Of a DNA stretch of 64,000 bases, positions 8,716 to 17,303 are shown one piece after another. Numbering within the stretch: position 1 is the stretch's first letter; every line of letters starts with the position of its first letter. The notes below the pieces were generated by a model. The model was not told where the DNA came from, searched no databases, and saw only the letters and a program-made list of their open reading frames with translations. The stretch is from JABFRG01 sp038210445 (GTDB lineage: Bacteria; Myxococcota_A; Polyangia; Polyangiales; Polyangiaceae). Both the position numbers and the translations under genes were made by a program. The stretch is from assembly GCA_038210445.1 (NCBI GenBank), contig JBBQWQ010000001.1:288065-352064 (forward strand), written 5' to 3'.

Positions 8716-10158
8716 ATGCGGCCTTTTCTTGTGCTCTCGCTCCTCGCTGCGGCGTTCGCGCTCGCTGCGCCGAGCGAAGGTCGGGCCGACTCGGTGGTGC
8801 CGGCAGCCAAGGCCGAGCTCCCGACGGCGCTTCACGTGTACGGCGCGGCGGTGGAGACCGTCACCCTCACCAGCTCCAAGGGCGATGCTCCGGCGAGCGT
8901 GCCGTTCAAGTCGCTCTCCACCAAGGTGCTGGAGCCCGCCACCTATACAGTGCGCTTCTCGGTGCAGGGCGAGTCGCTGGAGCTTCCTCCGTGCAATGTG
9001 CGCGGCCGCGTCGCTATCGACGGGAAATGGGTAGAACCGCCCAACGGCGGCCCCTTCGTGCGCAAGTTGCCCGACGACAAGGCGCACGACGTGGCCATGG
9101 AAGTTCGAGTGAGCGACTACGAGCGCCGCATCGCCTGCGGCTTCGCGCCGCGCGCCGGCCTGGCTCAGGAGTCGCGCGAAGAGCTGCGCTTGCTCGGGTT
9201 CGAGAGCCCCAACGGAAGCGCTTGCAAGGGCAAGACCTGCTCGCCCGGGCAAGCGGTGGTGTTCGTGCCCCGCGCCCACGACGACAAGAAGCCGGCCGCG
9301 GTGCTGGTGGGCGTTCACCCTTGGAACGGGAGCATCTGGACCTATGCCGCCTACGCCGAGCTGCTCGCCGGCGCCCAGGAGAAAGACATGCTGCTCCTCT
9401 TTCCCAGCGGCCTCGGCAACTCGCTGTATACTGCACCTGCCGAGGACGAGACCCTGCGCGCCCTGGCCGCACTCGAAGCGATGATGCCGGTAGATCGCCA
9501 GCGGGTCTCCATCTTCGGCGCCTCGATGGGCGGCCAAGGGGCCACCACCATCGGCTTTCACCACCCGGATCGCTTCGCCACCATCACCAGCTTCTTCGGC
9601 GACGCCAAGTTCGACGTGAAGGGCTACGTGCGCTCGCTGATCCCCGACGAGGCGGCAGCGCACCGGGTCAACCCCCTCGACGTCATCGAGAACGCCCGGC
9701 ACACGCCGCTCTGGCTCATTCACGGCGAGCAAGACAAGACCTCGCCCATCGTGCAGAGCCAGCTGCTTTACGCGGCCATGAGCGAGCGCAACTACAAGGT
9801 CAAGTTCGACAAGGACCCCAAGTACGGCCACCACGGCGCGCTGGTGCAAAAGCACCTTGCCGCTCTGGTGGAGCTCGCCTCTACGGCGCGCGCCCCGGCC
9901 CGGCCGGCGCGAGTAAGTTACAAGAGTGTTCGGCCTGGCGACACGGGCGCCTACGGCGTGCGCCTGGTGCGTGAGCGCGCCACCGGCGACGCGCTCATCG
10001 ACGTCGAGTACGTGGCCGGGCGCCTGCGCCTCAAGGCCATCTTCAACGTGAAGGAGCTGCACTTCAAGCGCGGCGCCTTCGGCCTCAAGGAAGGGCAGGA
10101 GCCCGACCTGGTGCCCGACGGCCCGCTGCCCACGGTGCCGGTGCAGTGGGAGCCATGA
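8716..10158 (+). CDS. secreted alpha/beta-hydrolase (PHB-depolymerase/esterase-like)
   Basis: A 480-residue exported protein with a cleavable signal (MRPFLVLSLLAAAFALAAPS). Residues about 30-150 form a beta-rich N-terminal domain. The hydrolase core spans about 170-395, with VLVGVHPWNG (oxyanion-side loop), the nucleophile elbow GASMGG (Ser270), LIHGEQD (candidate Asp340) and YGHHG (candidate His373). This order fits the PHB-depolymerase/feruloyl-esterase-like (LpqC) group. The C-terminal about 90 residues are an unassigned beta-rich tail. Its TGA overlaps the next gene's ATG (ATGA), so the two are translationally coupled. The substrate cannot be told from sequence. Confidence 0.78.
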   Translation: MRPFLVLSLLAAAFALAAPSEGRADSVVPAAKAELPTALHVYGAAVETVTLTSSKGDAPASVPFKSLSTKVLEPATYTVRFSVQGESLELPPCNVRGRVAIDGKWVEPPNGGPFVRKLPDDKAHDVAMEVRVSDYERRIACGFAPRAGLAQESREELRLLGFESPNGSACKGKTCSPGQAVVFVPRAHDDKKPAAVLVGVHPWNGSIWTYAAYAELLAGAQEKDMLLLFPSGLGNSLYTAPAEDETLRALAALEAMMPVDRQRVSIFGASMGGQGATTIGFHHPDRFATITSFFGDAKFDVKGYVRSLIPDEAAAHRVNPLDVIENARHTPLWLIHGEQDKTSPIVQSQLLYAAMSERNYKVKFDKDPKYGHHGALVQKHLAALVELASTARAPARPARVSYKSVRPGDTGAYGVRLVRERATGDALIDVEYVAGRLRLKAIFNVKELHFKRGAFGLKEGQEPDLVPDGPLPTVPVQWEP

Positions 10159-11576
10159 CCGAGCGCATTCGCACGGCGCTGGTGCTGCTGGTGCCCATCG
10201 TGGCCGTGCTGTGCGTGGTGATGGGCCTGCGTCTGGGCGCGCGCGGCGCGGTACGCGCGGCCGACGTGTACGTCTCGGCGCCGGCGCCCGAGTCCGAGGC
10301 GTTCTACCTGGAGGTGCTCGTATCCTCCGACGATCGCGGCGTGAAGGAGCCCGCGGTGCTTCGCGGGCTGCAGGTGACCGTCGACCAGTGCGGAACCCGC
10401 ACCGACGCCACGGTAGACACCACTTCGCATGGCGTGGCGGTGGTGCGCGTGCCTTGGCAAGCGACCGATCACGGCGCCGCCTGCGCGCGCCGGATCACGC
10501 TGCGTCACCCGGAAGAAGCCTCGCCGCTGGCCGACGGGGTGATAGCCCTTCCGCCGCCCGCGTCTCCGGCGGTTCCCGCCGACGGCCTGCGCCCCACCAA
10601 ACGCGACGGCGCCTTGCGCATCGAGCTTTTTGCGCCCGAAGGCAAGCTCCCGGTAGATGCCGAAGGCGAGCTCTGGGTTCGCATCAGCAAGGACGGCGTG
10701 CCCCAGAGCGCATCGCTGGAAATCGAGTCGGAAGACGTAGAGGCGCCCAAGGGAACACTTGTAACCTGCACCAATGGCTTCGCTATGATTCCGGTCAAGC
10801 CGCGCTTTCCCATCGCCGGGGTTTCCCTTCATGCGCACGCAGAGCAGGGCGTGTTCGGCGATTGGTTCGGACCCTTGCCGACGCTGCCCGGCGCCACGCG
10901 CGCGCGGCTCGAGTCGGACAGCACGCTGGTGCTCCACCCGGCGGGCCCGCGGCCTGCGCTCTACGGAAAGGTGTTCGGGGCCCATGGGCTCCTCGATGCC
11001 TTCGTGGTGGTGCCGGCGGGCGACGGCGACGTGCGCGTTCCGGCGCCGGCCCTGGGCGACGATCGGGTGCTCTGGCTGGCAGTGAGCAGCGATCCGTTCG
11101 TGACGCTCTCACCGGAGGGAGAGGCCCACGTGAGCCGCAGCGCGCTCGCCAGCTCGGCGCTGCGGGTAGGCCGCAAGGCCGCGCCCATGCCCTGTCTGTT
11201 CGGGCCGCGCCTGGTGGCCGAAGGGGGTACGCCGGTGCCGCGCTCGGTGCGCGTGCTCGAGGGGCTCTCCACGCGCCGTGCGGTCGACGACGCGCGGCGG
11301 GCCAAGGGGTGGCTGGTGGCGCTGGGTGGACTTCTCGGCGGAGCCTTCGCCGAGATTCTCTTGCTGGTGCTCGGCGCGCGCCGCGCCGCCCGCGACCTGG
11401 CCGCCTTCGAGGCGGCTGCCGCCGACATGAACGGAGACGCGGACGCCGGGGTCGACCTCGGTTCGGGGCCGGCTGGCCGGCGCGAGCTATTCCTGCAGCT
11501 GGCCTTCGGCATCGCGTTCGCGCTCCTGGCGTTCAGCTTTCTGGCGGCGCTGCTGCTCTTGAAGATTCAGGTATAA
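10155..11576 (+). CDS. membrane protein with two terminal anchors, unknown function
   Basis: A roughly 473-residue protein with an N-terminal transmembrane helix (ALVLLVPIVAVLCVVMGLRLG), a large beta-rich extracytoplasmic body, a helix near WLVALGGLLGGAFAEILLLVLGA, and a final helix at the extreme C-terminus. No family is recognised. The start at 10155 is preferred to 10146 because it forms an ATGA overlap with the esterase stop. Codon use matches the neighbours. By position it is probably functionally tied to the esterase. Confidence 0.6.
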   Translation: MTERIRTALVLLVPIVAVLCVVMGLRLGARGAVRAADVYVSAPAPESEAFYLEVLVSSDDRGVKEPAVLRGLQVTVDQCGTRTDATVDTTSHGVAVVRVPWQATDHGAACARRITLRHPEEASPLADGVIALPPPASPAVPADGLRPTKRDGALRIELFAPEGKLPVDAEGELWVRISKDGVPQSASLEIESEDVEAPKGTLVTCTNGFAMIPVKPRFPIAGVSLHAHAEQGVFGDWFGPLPTLPGATRARLESDSTLVLHPAGPRPALYGKVFGAHGLLDAFVVVPAGDGDVRVPAPALGDDRVLWLAVSSDPFVTLSPEGEAHVSRSALASSALRVGRKAAPMPCLFGPRLVAEGGTPVPRSVRVLEGLSTRRAVDDARRAKGWLVALGGLLGGAFAEILLLVLGARRAARDLAAFEAAAADMNGDADAGVDLGSGPAGRRELFLQLAFGIAFALLAFSFLAALLLLKIQV

Positions 11577-11622
11577 GCGCCGGAGTCTCGACCGCGGGGC
11601 CGCCTGCTGCGAGAATCGATGC

Positions 11623-12099
11623 ATGAACCGTGAGACGCCCGCGGCGACCGTGCGCACCGCACGCTTCGAGGACCTCGAGACCGTTGTCCGCCTGTTCGCC
11701 ATCCCCGACGAAGGCAACAAGAAGGACGAGAACCCTGCGCTGCCGCTCGACCCCTGCTACGCGGAGGCGCTGGCGGAGGTATCCCGAGACCCCAACAACG
11801 CCCTGTGGGTGGCCGACGTGGGCGGTCGCGTGGTGGGCGCGTACCAGCTCACGATGATTCGCCACGTTGCCTACCGCGGGGGACGCGTGGCGCAGATCGA
11901 GAACGTCATCGTCGATCCCGCCTTCCGGGGCTCCGGCATCGGTACGCGCATGATGCACCACGCGATGGCGCAGGCGCGTGAGGGGAAGTGCTTTCGCGTG
12001 CAGCTCACCTCGAACACCGTGCGCACCCGGGCCCACGCCTTCTACGAGCGCTTGGGGTTCGTTGCGAGCCACCGCGGGATGAAGCTCGCCCTGCCGTGA
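11623..12099 (+). CDS. GNAT-family N-acetyltransferase
   Basis: A 158-residue GNAT enzyme that would transfer acetyl from acetyl-CoA to an unknown amine. Visible motifs are VRTARFEDLETVVRLF (strand 1/helix 1), ALWVADVGGRVVGAYQL (strands 2-3), IENVIVDPAFRGSGIGTRMM (motif A with the R-G-S-G-I-G pyrophosphate loop) and ARAFYERLGF-like AHAFYERLGF near the end (motif B). Length is typical. The segment just upstream of ATG is GAGAAT plus 6 nt, a weak version of the leaderless pattern. Confidence 0.88.
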   Translation: MNRETPAATVRTARFEDLETVVRLFAIPDEGNKKDENPALPLDPCYAEALAEVSRDPNNALWVADVGGRVVGAYQLTMIRHVAYRGGRVAQIENVIVDPAFRGSGIGTRMMHHAMAQAREGKCFRVQLTSNTVRTRAHAFYERLGFVASHRGMKLALP

Positions 12100-12176
12100 C
12101 GACGGCGTCGGCCGCCCGCCGTGCCACGGCGCCGGACATCTACGTCTCCGAGCTCGGTGGCGGGGCCTACTTGCTA
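12096..12176 (+). pseudogene. possible truncated gene remnant after the GNAT gene
   Basis: A GTG overlapping the GNAT stop codon (GTGA) opens a frame reading ...PDIYVSELGGGAYLLL with well-used G/C-ending codons. After about 26 codons the frame runs into the antisense of the convergent lipoprotein gene. This may be the head of a formerly coupled gene cut off by the rearrangement that placed the lipoprotein here, or it may be chance. No family assigned. Confidence 0.22.
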
Positions 12177-13082
12177 TTGGGTGCAGCTGCGAACCGCAAC
12201 GCTCTCGCGAAACGAACCATGCTCCGCTCGCAGAACGCCGCCTCTGTCGGGGAAGAAGAAGCTAATGACGTACGGGTTGGTCTCGAGACGAGCGGTGGTC
12301 TCGTCGACCCAGTACTCCGCGCCCCCCGCGACCCTCGAGCCATCGGCGAACGTGTAGCCGACGAGCAGAGAGTTCGCCGGCGTGCACCGGAAGTCCGAGC
12401 CCTTTCGCGCCTGCATGATGACCAGCCCTACCGCGTACTTCACATCGACCACCCGCAGCTCCGTGGGCTCGGGCAACCCGGCGTTGATTGCGCACGCCCC
12501 TGGTGATTCGAACGTGAGGCTGTCGTCGACCCATGTGCAGCTGCCGACGGCCGCCCGTACCTTCGCGCTGTCGGCGTATGGCAACCGCACGGCGTTTCCG
12601 TTTGCGTCAACCCACCGAAGTTTCGCGTCACGGAGCCTTCCCGGGGCTACATTTCTGCCCGACAAGGGTAGGCCTTGAAGCACGTCGAGCTGCGCGCGAG
12701 CTCCGTCGACGAACGTGAGAGCGTGATGCAGATCGTAGAGCTCCCCACTGGATACCCCTCTCCCCGTCACGTGAAGGTCGAATGTCCCCTTGGTGTTGCT
12801 CGCTACGACCCGCGTGCCGTCCGACTCTACGGAGACGCTACACGGCGCGCTGCATGAGGCGCTGTCCACCGTGACCTCCTCCTTCTCGACGAGCGTATTT
12901 TTGGGGGTCGGCACATCCCGACTTCGGTAGAAACGAAGGGGATAGGCCGCGTTGAGCGCCAGCGGATCGTCGGTGCCCGTCTCGTTACCCACCTCTATCC
13001 TGTCGACGTAGTCGCCCTTCGTGCACCCCGCGCAAGCAAGCCCAACGAGCATCGCCGCCAACCCAACCGTCATTCTCGCCAT
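12174..13082 (-). CDS. lipoprotein of unknown function
   Basis: A roughly 302-residue lipoprotein. The start at 13082 is chosen because it begins a clean signal peptide (MARMTVGLAAMLVGLACAGC) with GAGG a few nt upstream; the frame to 13205 only adds an unlikely leader. The mature part is beta-rich with several Cys pairs (SASCSAPCSV, GSCTWVDDS, PGACAIN), suggesting Ig-like or jelly-roll modules with disulfides. Base use is less GC-biased than neighbouring genes in places. No family recognised. Confidence 0.55.
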   Translation of the reverse strand: MARMTVGLAAMLVGLACAGCTKGDYVDRIEVGNETGTDDPLALNAAYPLRFYRSRDVPTPKNTLVEKEEVTVDSASCSAPCSVSVESDGTRVVASNTKGTFDLHVTGRGVSSGELYDLHHALTFVDGARAQLDVLQGLPLSGRNVAPGRLRDAKLRWVDANGNAVRLPYADSAKVRAAVGSCTWVDDSLTFESPGACAINAGLPEPTELRVVDVKYAVGLVIMQARKGSDFRCTPANSLLVGYTFADGSRVAGGAEYWVDETTARLETNPYVISFFFPDRGGVLRAEHGSFRESVAVRSCTQ

Positions 13083-13269
13083 GCGCCTCGGAAAGCACGA
13101 AGCGTGCCTTGATAAACTTCGAGTCGATCGAAGGACTTTGGAGCAGGCGTGAACGGTTACGCACAGGTCGTTGTGCCAGCTGGACGCCACCCGCTTCGCT
13201 TCCACGCCCTGCGCCCATTTCTCAATCTGCCAACTGGACTTAATGTCAGTACTGAACTAACCATCAGGT

Positions 13270-13686
13270 ATGCACTCTTCTCTGCCGCCACCCGTTCAAA
13301 CCCTTCTCCAGCTCTTCGATGGTCCGCTGCGGGACGTGCGCTTCCCGCAGGCAGATGGCGCCGCCCTGGGCGCTGCCGCCGACGAGCTCCACGCCGCGCG
13401 GGTCTCGGTGGCCCATGCGGAAGCGGCGCTCGAGGCTGCGCGCGCGACATTTCAGGAGAAAGAGGCGCAGCTCACGCAGCTCACCCAGCGTGCGCTCGCC
13501 TACGCCCGAGTCTACGCCCAAGACAACCCGGAGCTCTTGGCGGCGCTCCCGGAAACGGGTCGTGGTCCAGGGCGCCCCAAGCGCAAGGCCGACGAGAGCG
13601 GCGCAGCGCTTCCGCCGCCGGCGCGTCGGGGGCGGCCGCGCAAGGTTCGGCCCGAAGACGATCTCGCGGTCGTTGCCGCCGAGTAA
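13270..13686 (+). CDS. small coiled-coil protein with two AT-hook-like motifs
   Basis: A 138-residue protein in two parts. Residues about 33-75 are a charged, Ala-rich coiled coil (EAALEAARATFQEKEAQLTQ). The C-terminal part is Pro/Arg/Lys-rich with GPGRPKRK (99-106) and RRGRPRK (119-125). The second is a canonical AT-hook core (R-G-R-P) that inserts in the minor groove of AT-rich DNA. AT-hooks are uncommon in bacteria outside myxobacteria, where CarD and related proteins carry them. Likely a nucleoid-associated or architectural DNA-binding protein. It is monocistronic, with an intrinsic terminator 33 bp after the stop codon. Confidence 0.65.
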   Translation: MHSSLPPPVQTLLQLFDGPLRDVRFPQADGAALGAAADELHAARVSVAHAEAALEAARATFQEKEAQLTQLTQRALAYARVYAQDNPELLAALPETGRGPGRPKRKADESGAALPPPARRGRPRKVRPEDDLAVVAAE

Positions 13687-13718
13687 CGGCGCCCTCGCGG
13701 CGCGCCCTTGCTCGTGAA

Positions 13719-13760
13719 ATCGCCCCCGTCGTCTGCAAGCGTCGGGGGCGATCTCTTTTT
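13719..13760 (+). terminator. intrinsic terminator of the AT-hook gene
   Basis: A perfect 10-bp stem, ATCGCCCCCG (13719-13728) with CGGGGGCGAT (13743-13752) and a 14-nt loop, is followed by CTCTTTTT. This is a textbook Rho-independent terminator on the plus strand. Confidence 0.85.
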
Positions 13761-13875
13761 GTCCGCGACAACGCGGAGTATCCGGCGTCTTGTGCGGAGA
13801 GCGGCTTGACCGATGTCGGCGGAATGCTACACGTACCGACACTCACTCCGTTTGCCGCACACAAAGGGTAGGTTT

Positions 13876-14478
13876 ATGAAATTCGTACGCATTCTCGCAG
13901 TCGCCTTCGTCACTACGCTGGCCGTCCCCGCCTCTGCGGAGTGGACCAAGACCGAGAGCTACGAGTACTCGGCGAAGACCAGCCTCAAGATCACCGAGGC
14001 CGCCAACGCGCCCAACGCCAGCGTCACGGTGACCATCGGGACCGAGACCAAGCAAGAGTCGCTTCCGGCGATCTTCTCGCTGCCCGACACCGACGCCTAC
14101 GTTCCGGTGAAGGTCGTGGCTGCCGACGGCGACGTGTGGACCGGCAAGGTCGAGGTAAAGGCCCACAAGCAAACGGTCCTCCAGCTCACGCACCTGGCCA
14201 AGGGCGCTCCCGCCGCCGCGGCCGCCGGCCACAAGTACATCGGCCGTTTCGAGAACGCGACCAACCTGTGCGCCGCCGCGGAACGCGTCGACAAGTTCGT
14301 GGCCATGCGCGACGGCAAGGTCGCCTACGAGTCGGCCATTGGACCCAACAAGGCGGTGCACAACATTGAGCTCGAGGCCGGCGCCTACACCATGCGCATC
14401 TTCCGAGGCGGCATCTTCGTGAAGGCCATCGACCTCTCCGTCACCAAGGACGGCTGGATCTTCCGCTACGGCTGCTAA
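13876..14478 (+). CDS. secreted protein of unknown function
   Basis: A 200-residue exported protein. The start at 13876 is supported by AGGGTAGG upstream and a cleavable signal peptide (MKFVRILAVAFVTTLAVPASA). The mature part has a beta-rich N-terminal module of about 90 residues (SVTVTIGTETKQESLPAIF and following) and a C-terminal module from about 115 containing YIGRFENATNLCA and ending at a Cys. No known domain is recognised. It converges on the AidB-like gene with only 3 bp between the stops. Confidence 0.62.
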   Translation: MKFVRILAVAFVTTLAVPASAEWTKTESYEYSAKTSLKITEAANAPNASVTVTIGTETKQESLPAIFSLPDTDAYVPVKVVAADGDVWTGKVEVKAHKQTVLQLTHLAKGAPAAAAAGHKYIGRFENATNLCAAAERVDKFVAMRDGKVAYESAIGPNKAVHNIELEAGAYTMRIFRGGIFVKAIDLSVTKDGWIFRYGC

Positions 14479-14481
14479 GCG

Positions 14482-16146
14482 CTACGCCAGGAGCGCGGCG
14501 TCTTCGCGGGCCAGAGAATCGAGCACCAGATCGACGCCCGAGGCCACCAGCCGACGGGCCGCAGCGGCGGCGCGTAGGGGCTTGTGGTGCTGGGCTTCCC
14601 AAGCTGCGTGCTCCACCAGCAAGGCGACCTCGAGGGCGCGGCCCAGCGTCAGGGCCATGCGACGAGCGCCCGCTTCCACCGCGTCGACGCCCTCGGCCAT
14701 GGCGGTGGCGAGCCAGCGCTCGGCGTGGGTCGTGGCCGCGCGCGCGGCCTCGGCAGCTTCCTTGCACGAGGGCGGGGCCTGCTCGGTGCAGCGGTAGATC
14801 TCGGCCATGATCGGCGAGAGCGAGCCGATGCGCGAGAGCGCGCGGAGGAGATCGAGCGAGAGCACGTTGGTGGTGCCCTCCCAGATGGGCATCACTTGCG
14901 CGTCCCGGAGCATCACCGGAAGCCCGGTGTCTTCGACGTAGCCGGCGCCGCCGAAAGCCTCGAGGCCCTCGCTGATCACCGCTACGCCCTGCTTGCCAGT
15001 GGTGAGCTTGGCGATGGGCGTGAGGAGCCGAAGGAGCTGCGTCTCGGCCTCGGAGGCCACACCGGCTTCTTCTTTGCCCAGCAGCTCCACCGCGCGGAAG
15101 GTCAGGAAGAAGGCGCCCATGCTCTCGGCCTCCATCCAGGCCAGCGTGTCGACGTGCAGCGGCTTCTTGTCGAGGGTCGCGCCGAAGGCCACCCGCTGCT
15201 TGGCGTACGAGCGCGCAAGCGTCGTGATGCGGCGCATCAACGAGGCGGCGCACACGGCGTTCCAGGTGCGGGTGATGGCGAGCATCGGCGTGATGTTCTT
15301 GATGCCGTCGCGGGTGCCCACGACCGGGATGGCGCGGGTGCCTTCGAGGGTGAGCTCGGCGGTGGGCACGTGCCGGGTGCCGAGCTTGTCTTTCAGGCGG
15401 TTGATGGCGATGCCGTTCATGTTGCCGGCCTCGTCGCGCACCTCGAGGTAGAAGAGCGCGAGGCCCGAGCCACCCGGCGGATTGCCCTCCGGACGCGCCA
15501 ACGTGAGGGCCATCTGCGAGGTGGTGGCCGAGGTGAACCACTTGGTGCCGTACAGGCCGAAGGTGCCGTCGTCGTTCGGCCGGGCGATGGTCTCCGAGAT
15601 GGCGACGTCGGAGCCGCCGGTGCGCTCGGTCATCCACTGACCCGAGGTCCACGCGTAGGCCGGCTCGCGGCTGGTGAGGCGGGGCACTGCGCGGTCGATG
15701 AGGGCCTGGTTGCCGGCGCGCTTCAAGGTTGCAGCGGCGCCGTCGGTCATCGCCAGCGGGCAGGTGTACACACCCGAAGAAGGGTTGAACAAGTGCACCA
15801 GCGACATCTGGTGAATGCGCGCCGCGGCGCCGAACTTCTTGTCGTAGGCCGCTGCCACCACGCCGAACTGCGCGGCGATGGGCTGGGCTCGCTGCCACAG
15901 GCGCGAGAGCTCGATGCGATCGGCCCGCTTGCCCCAGGCGCTCCAGCTCAAAAGGCGCGGCTCGTCGTGGGGGTTGTGCGCCGAGAGCTCGAAGAGCTCG
16001 CCCGCCGCAAGGCCGCCCAGGGCCAAGAGCTCCGGCTCGATGGCCCGGAGCACGTCGGGATTCAGCACCCGCGCGAGATACTCGCGCAGCACGACGTCGT
16101 CGGTGAACGGATTCTCGAGCGTGGGGGGCGTCTGAAAGAAGGCCAT
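14482..16146 (-). CDS. acyl-CoA dehydrogenase family protein, AidB-like
   Basis: A 554-residue FAD-dependent acyl-CoA dehydrogenase-fold protein. Length and motifs fit the AidB/ACAD subgroup rather than the roughly 380-residue classical enzymes. Visible are an N-terminal helical extension, AWTSGQWMTERTGGSDV in the middle FAD-binding beta domain, LYGTKWFTSATTSQMAL, and TRTWNAVCAASLMRRI in the C-terminal four-helix bundle, then a further C-terminal helical region. In E. coli AidB is induced by alkylation stress and binds DNA and FAD; whether this protein shares that role is inference. A TACCGT hexamer lies 9 nt upstream of the start. Confidence 0.82.
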   Translation of the reverse strand: MAFFQTPPTLENPFTDDVVLREYLARVLNPDVLRAIEPELLALGGLAAGELFELSAHNPHDEPRLLSWSAWGKRADRIELSRLWQRAQPIAAQFGVVAAAYDKKFGAAARIHQMSLVHLFNPSSGVYTCPLAMTDGAAATLKRAGNQALIDRAVPRLTSREPAYAWTSGQWMTERTGGSDVAISETIARPNDDGTFGLYGTKWFTSATTSQMALTLARPEGNPPGGSGLALFYLEVRDEAGNMNGIAINRLKDKLGTRHVPTAELTLEGTRAIPVVGTRDGIKNITPMLAITRTWNAVCAASLMRRITTLARSYAKQRVAFGATLDKKPLHVDTLAWMEAESMGAFFLTFRAVELLGKEEAGVASEAETQLLRLLTPIAKLTTGKQGVAVISEGLEAFGGAGYVEDTGLPVMLRDAQVMPIWEGTTNVLSLDLLRALSRIGSLSPIMAEIYRCTEQAPPSCKEAAEAARAATTHAERWLATAMAEGVDAVEAGARRMALTLGRALEVALLVEHAAWEAQHHKPLRAAAAARRLVASGVDLVLDSLAREDAALLA

Positions 16147-16321
16147 CGGCGGGAAACGGTAGCTCCCCGAAGCGCCAAGATCCAGGCTTCGAAGGCGCAG
16201 GATTTACCGCGTCGGGCTCGCTCGTCGCGGGTACCGCTCGGGCAGAGGCGCAATCGCATCACGGAATGGAAGTGCAATCGGATAGTTGCCATTGCGCTGC
16301 GCGCGTGATAGTAGGCGCGAC

Positions 16322-17212
16322 ATGAAATACCATGTGGGGGCGCTCGTTTTGAGCGTTGGGCTTTGTGCATGTAGCTCCAGTGAGTCGACGTCGTCATCGT
16401 CCTCGGGAGGGTCGTCCGGTACGCCCGATGCTGGCGGCGCCGCGCCTCCGGTGGTCGCGAGCCCCACCGGCGCGCTGACCTTCGGCTTCATTGGCGATGG
16501 CCGCGAGGGCTGCGGCGGAAAGGATGCGAAGAAGGCGTGCAGCATCGGCCTCCCGATCATGATGGGCGCCACGGCCACGGTGCGGGTCAGCGCCGGAACG
16601 CGCCCCCTCGCCGACGCGGATCGCCCTGAATTTACCTGGGTTCCGTCGCGATCGACGGGCGGCACGGCGAAGCTCACCGACGAGCCCAGCCTGTATTGCG
16701 ACCCCGGCACCTTCGGCTTCACGCCGGTGGCCAAGAAGGCCGACTGCAAGGGGACCACCTTCTTCGAGCACTTCGTGCGCGTTGAGATGCCCGCGCCCAC
16801 CACCGCGGTGGCCGACGACTACGGCGACGGCTTCGTTCGCGTGACCCTCGCCGGCGAAGTGGTCGACGAGGTGCCGCTCACCTTCCGCCGCGGCGAGGAG
16901 CTGAAGGTTCCGGCCCTTCCCGCCAAAGCCAAGTACACACTCAGCGACATTATCAACTTGGTGCCGGCCTTCAATCGCCTGGGCGAGAGCGCTGCGCTCT
17001 ATGCCGAAGGCGGCGCCGTCTCGTGCGCGCTCGACGCCGACTCCCTCTCGTTCGCCAACGCGTCGGCGCTGCAAACCGAGTACGGACGCACGCCGGGCGG
17101 CATCGAGATCGTTCCCCAGCGAGTGAACGTCGTCGTCCGCTTCACGTGCGAGCCCAAGGCCGGCCTCGGGTTCTCCGGCGGGGCCAAGGGCAGCGTGGTC
17201 ATCTCGCCCTGA
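16322..17212 (+). CDS. lipoprotein with Ser-rich linker, unknown function
   Basis: A 296-residue lipoprotein. The ATG at 16322 gives a compact signal (MKYHVGALVLSVGLCAC), a Ser-rich tether (about 18-35), and then a beta-rich domain with several cysteines (GCGGKDAKKACSIG; YCDPGTF; KADCKG) resembling an exported disulfide-stabilised module. No family is recognised. A hairpin lies just after the stop. It is transcribed away from the AidB-like gene. Confidence 0.6.
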   Translation: MKYHVGALVLSVGLCACSSSESTSSSSSGGSSGTPDAGGAAPPVVASPTGALTFGFIGDGREGCGGKDAKKACSIGLPIMMGATATVRVSAGTRPLADADRPEFTWVPSRSTGGTAKLTDEPSLYCDPGTFGFTPVAKKADCKGTTFFEHFVRVEMPAPTTAVADDYGDGFVRVTLAGEVVDEVPLTFRRGEELKVPALPAKAKYTLSDIINLVPAFNRLGESAALYAEGGAVSCALDADSLSFANASALQTEYGRTPGGIEIVPQRVNVVVRFTCEPKAGLGFSGGAKGSVVISP

Positions 17213-17227
17213 AGCTCTGCCTGCGCG

Positions 17228-17247
17228 CCTGTGCATTCCTGCACAGG
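17228..17247 (+). terminator. hairpin after lipoprotein gene
   Basis: A perfect 8-bp stem, CCTGTGCA with TGCACAGG, and a TTCC loop, 15 bp after the upstream stop codon. No T-run follows, so it may be a Rho-assisted terminator, an mRNA-stability hairpin, or a protein site. Confidence 0.4.
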
Positions 17248-17289
17248 TGGCGCACCCGCAATGCTCATGGCGTCCGGTTGGCGCAAGGT

Positions 17290-17303
17290 TAGGGTCTGAC
17301 GTC
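17290..17303 (+). promoter_or_regulatory. putative leaderless promoter (-10 TAGGGT)
   Basis: TAGGGT lies 8 nt before the ATG of the lipase-like lipoprotein gene, with no Shine-Dalgarno. Confidence 0.35.
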
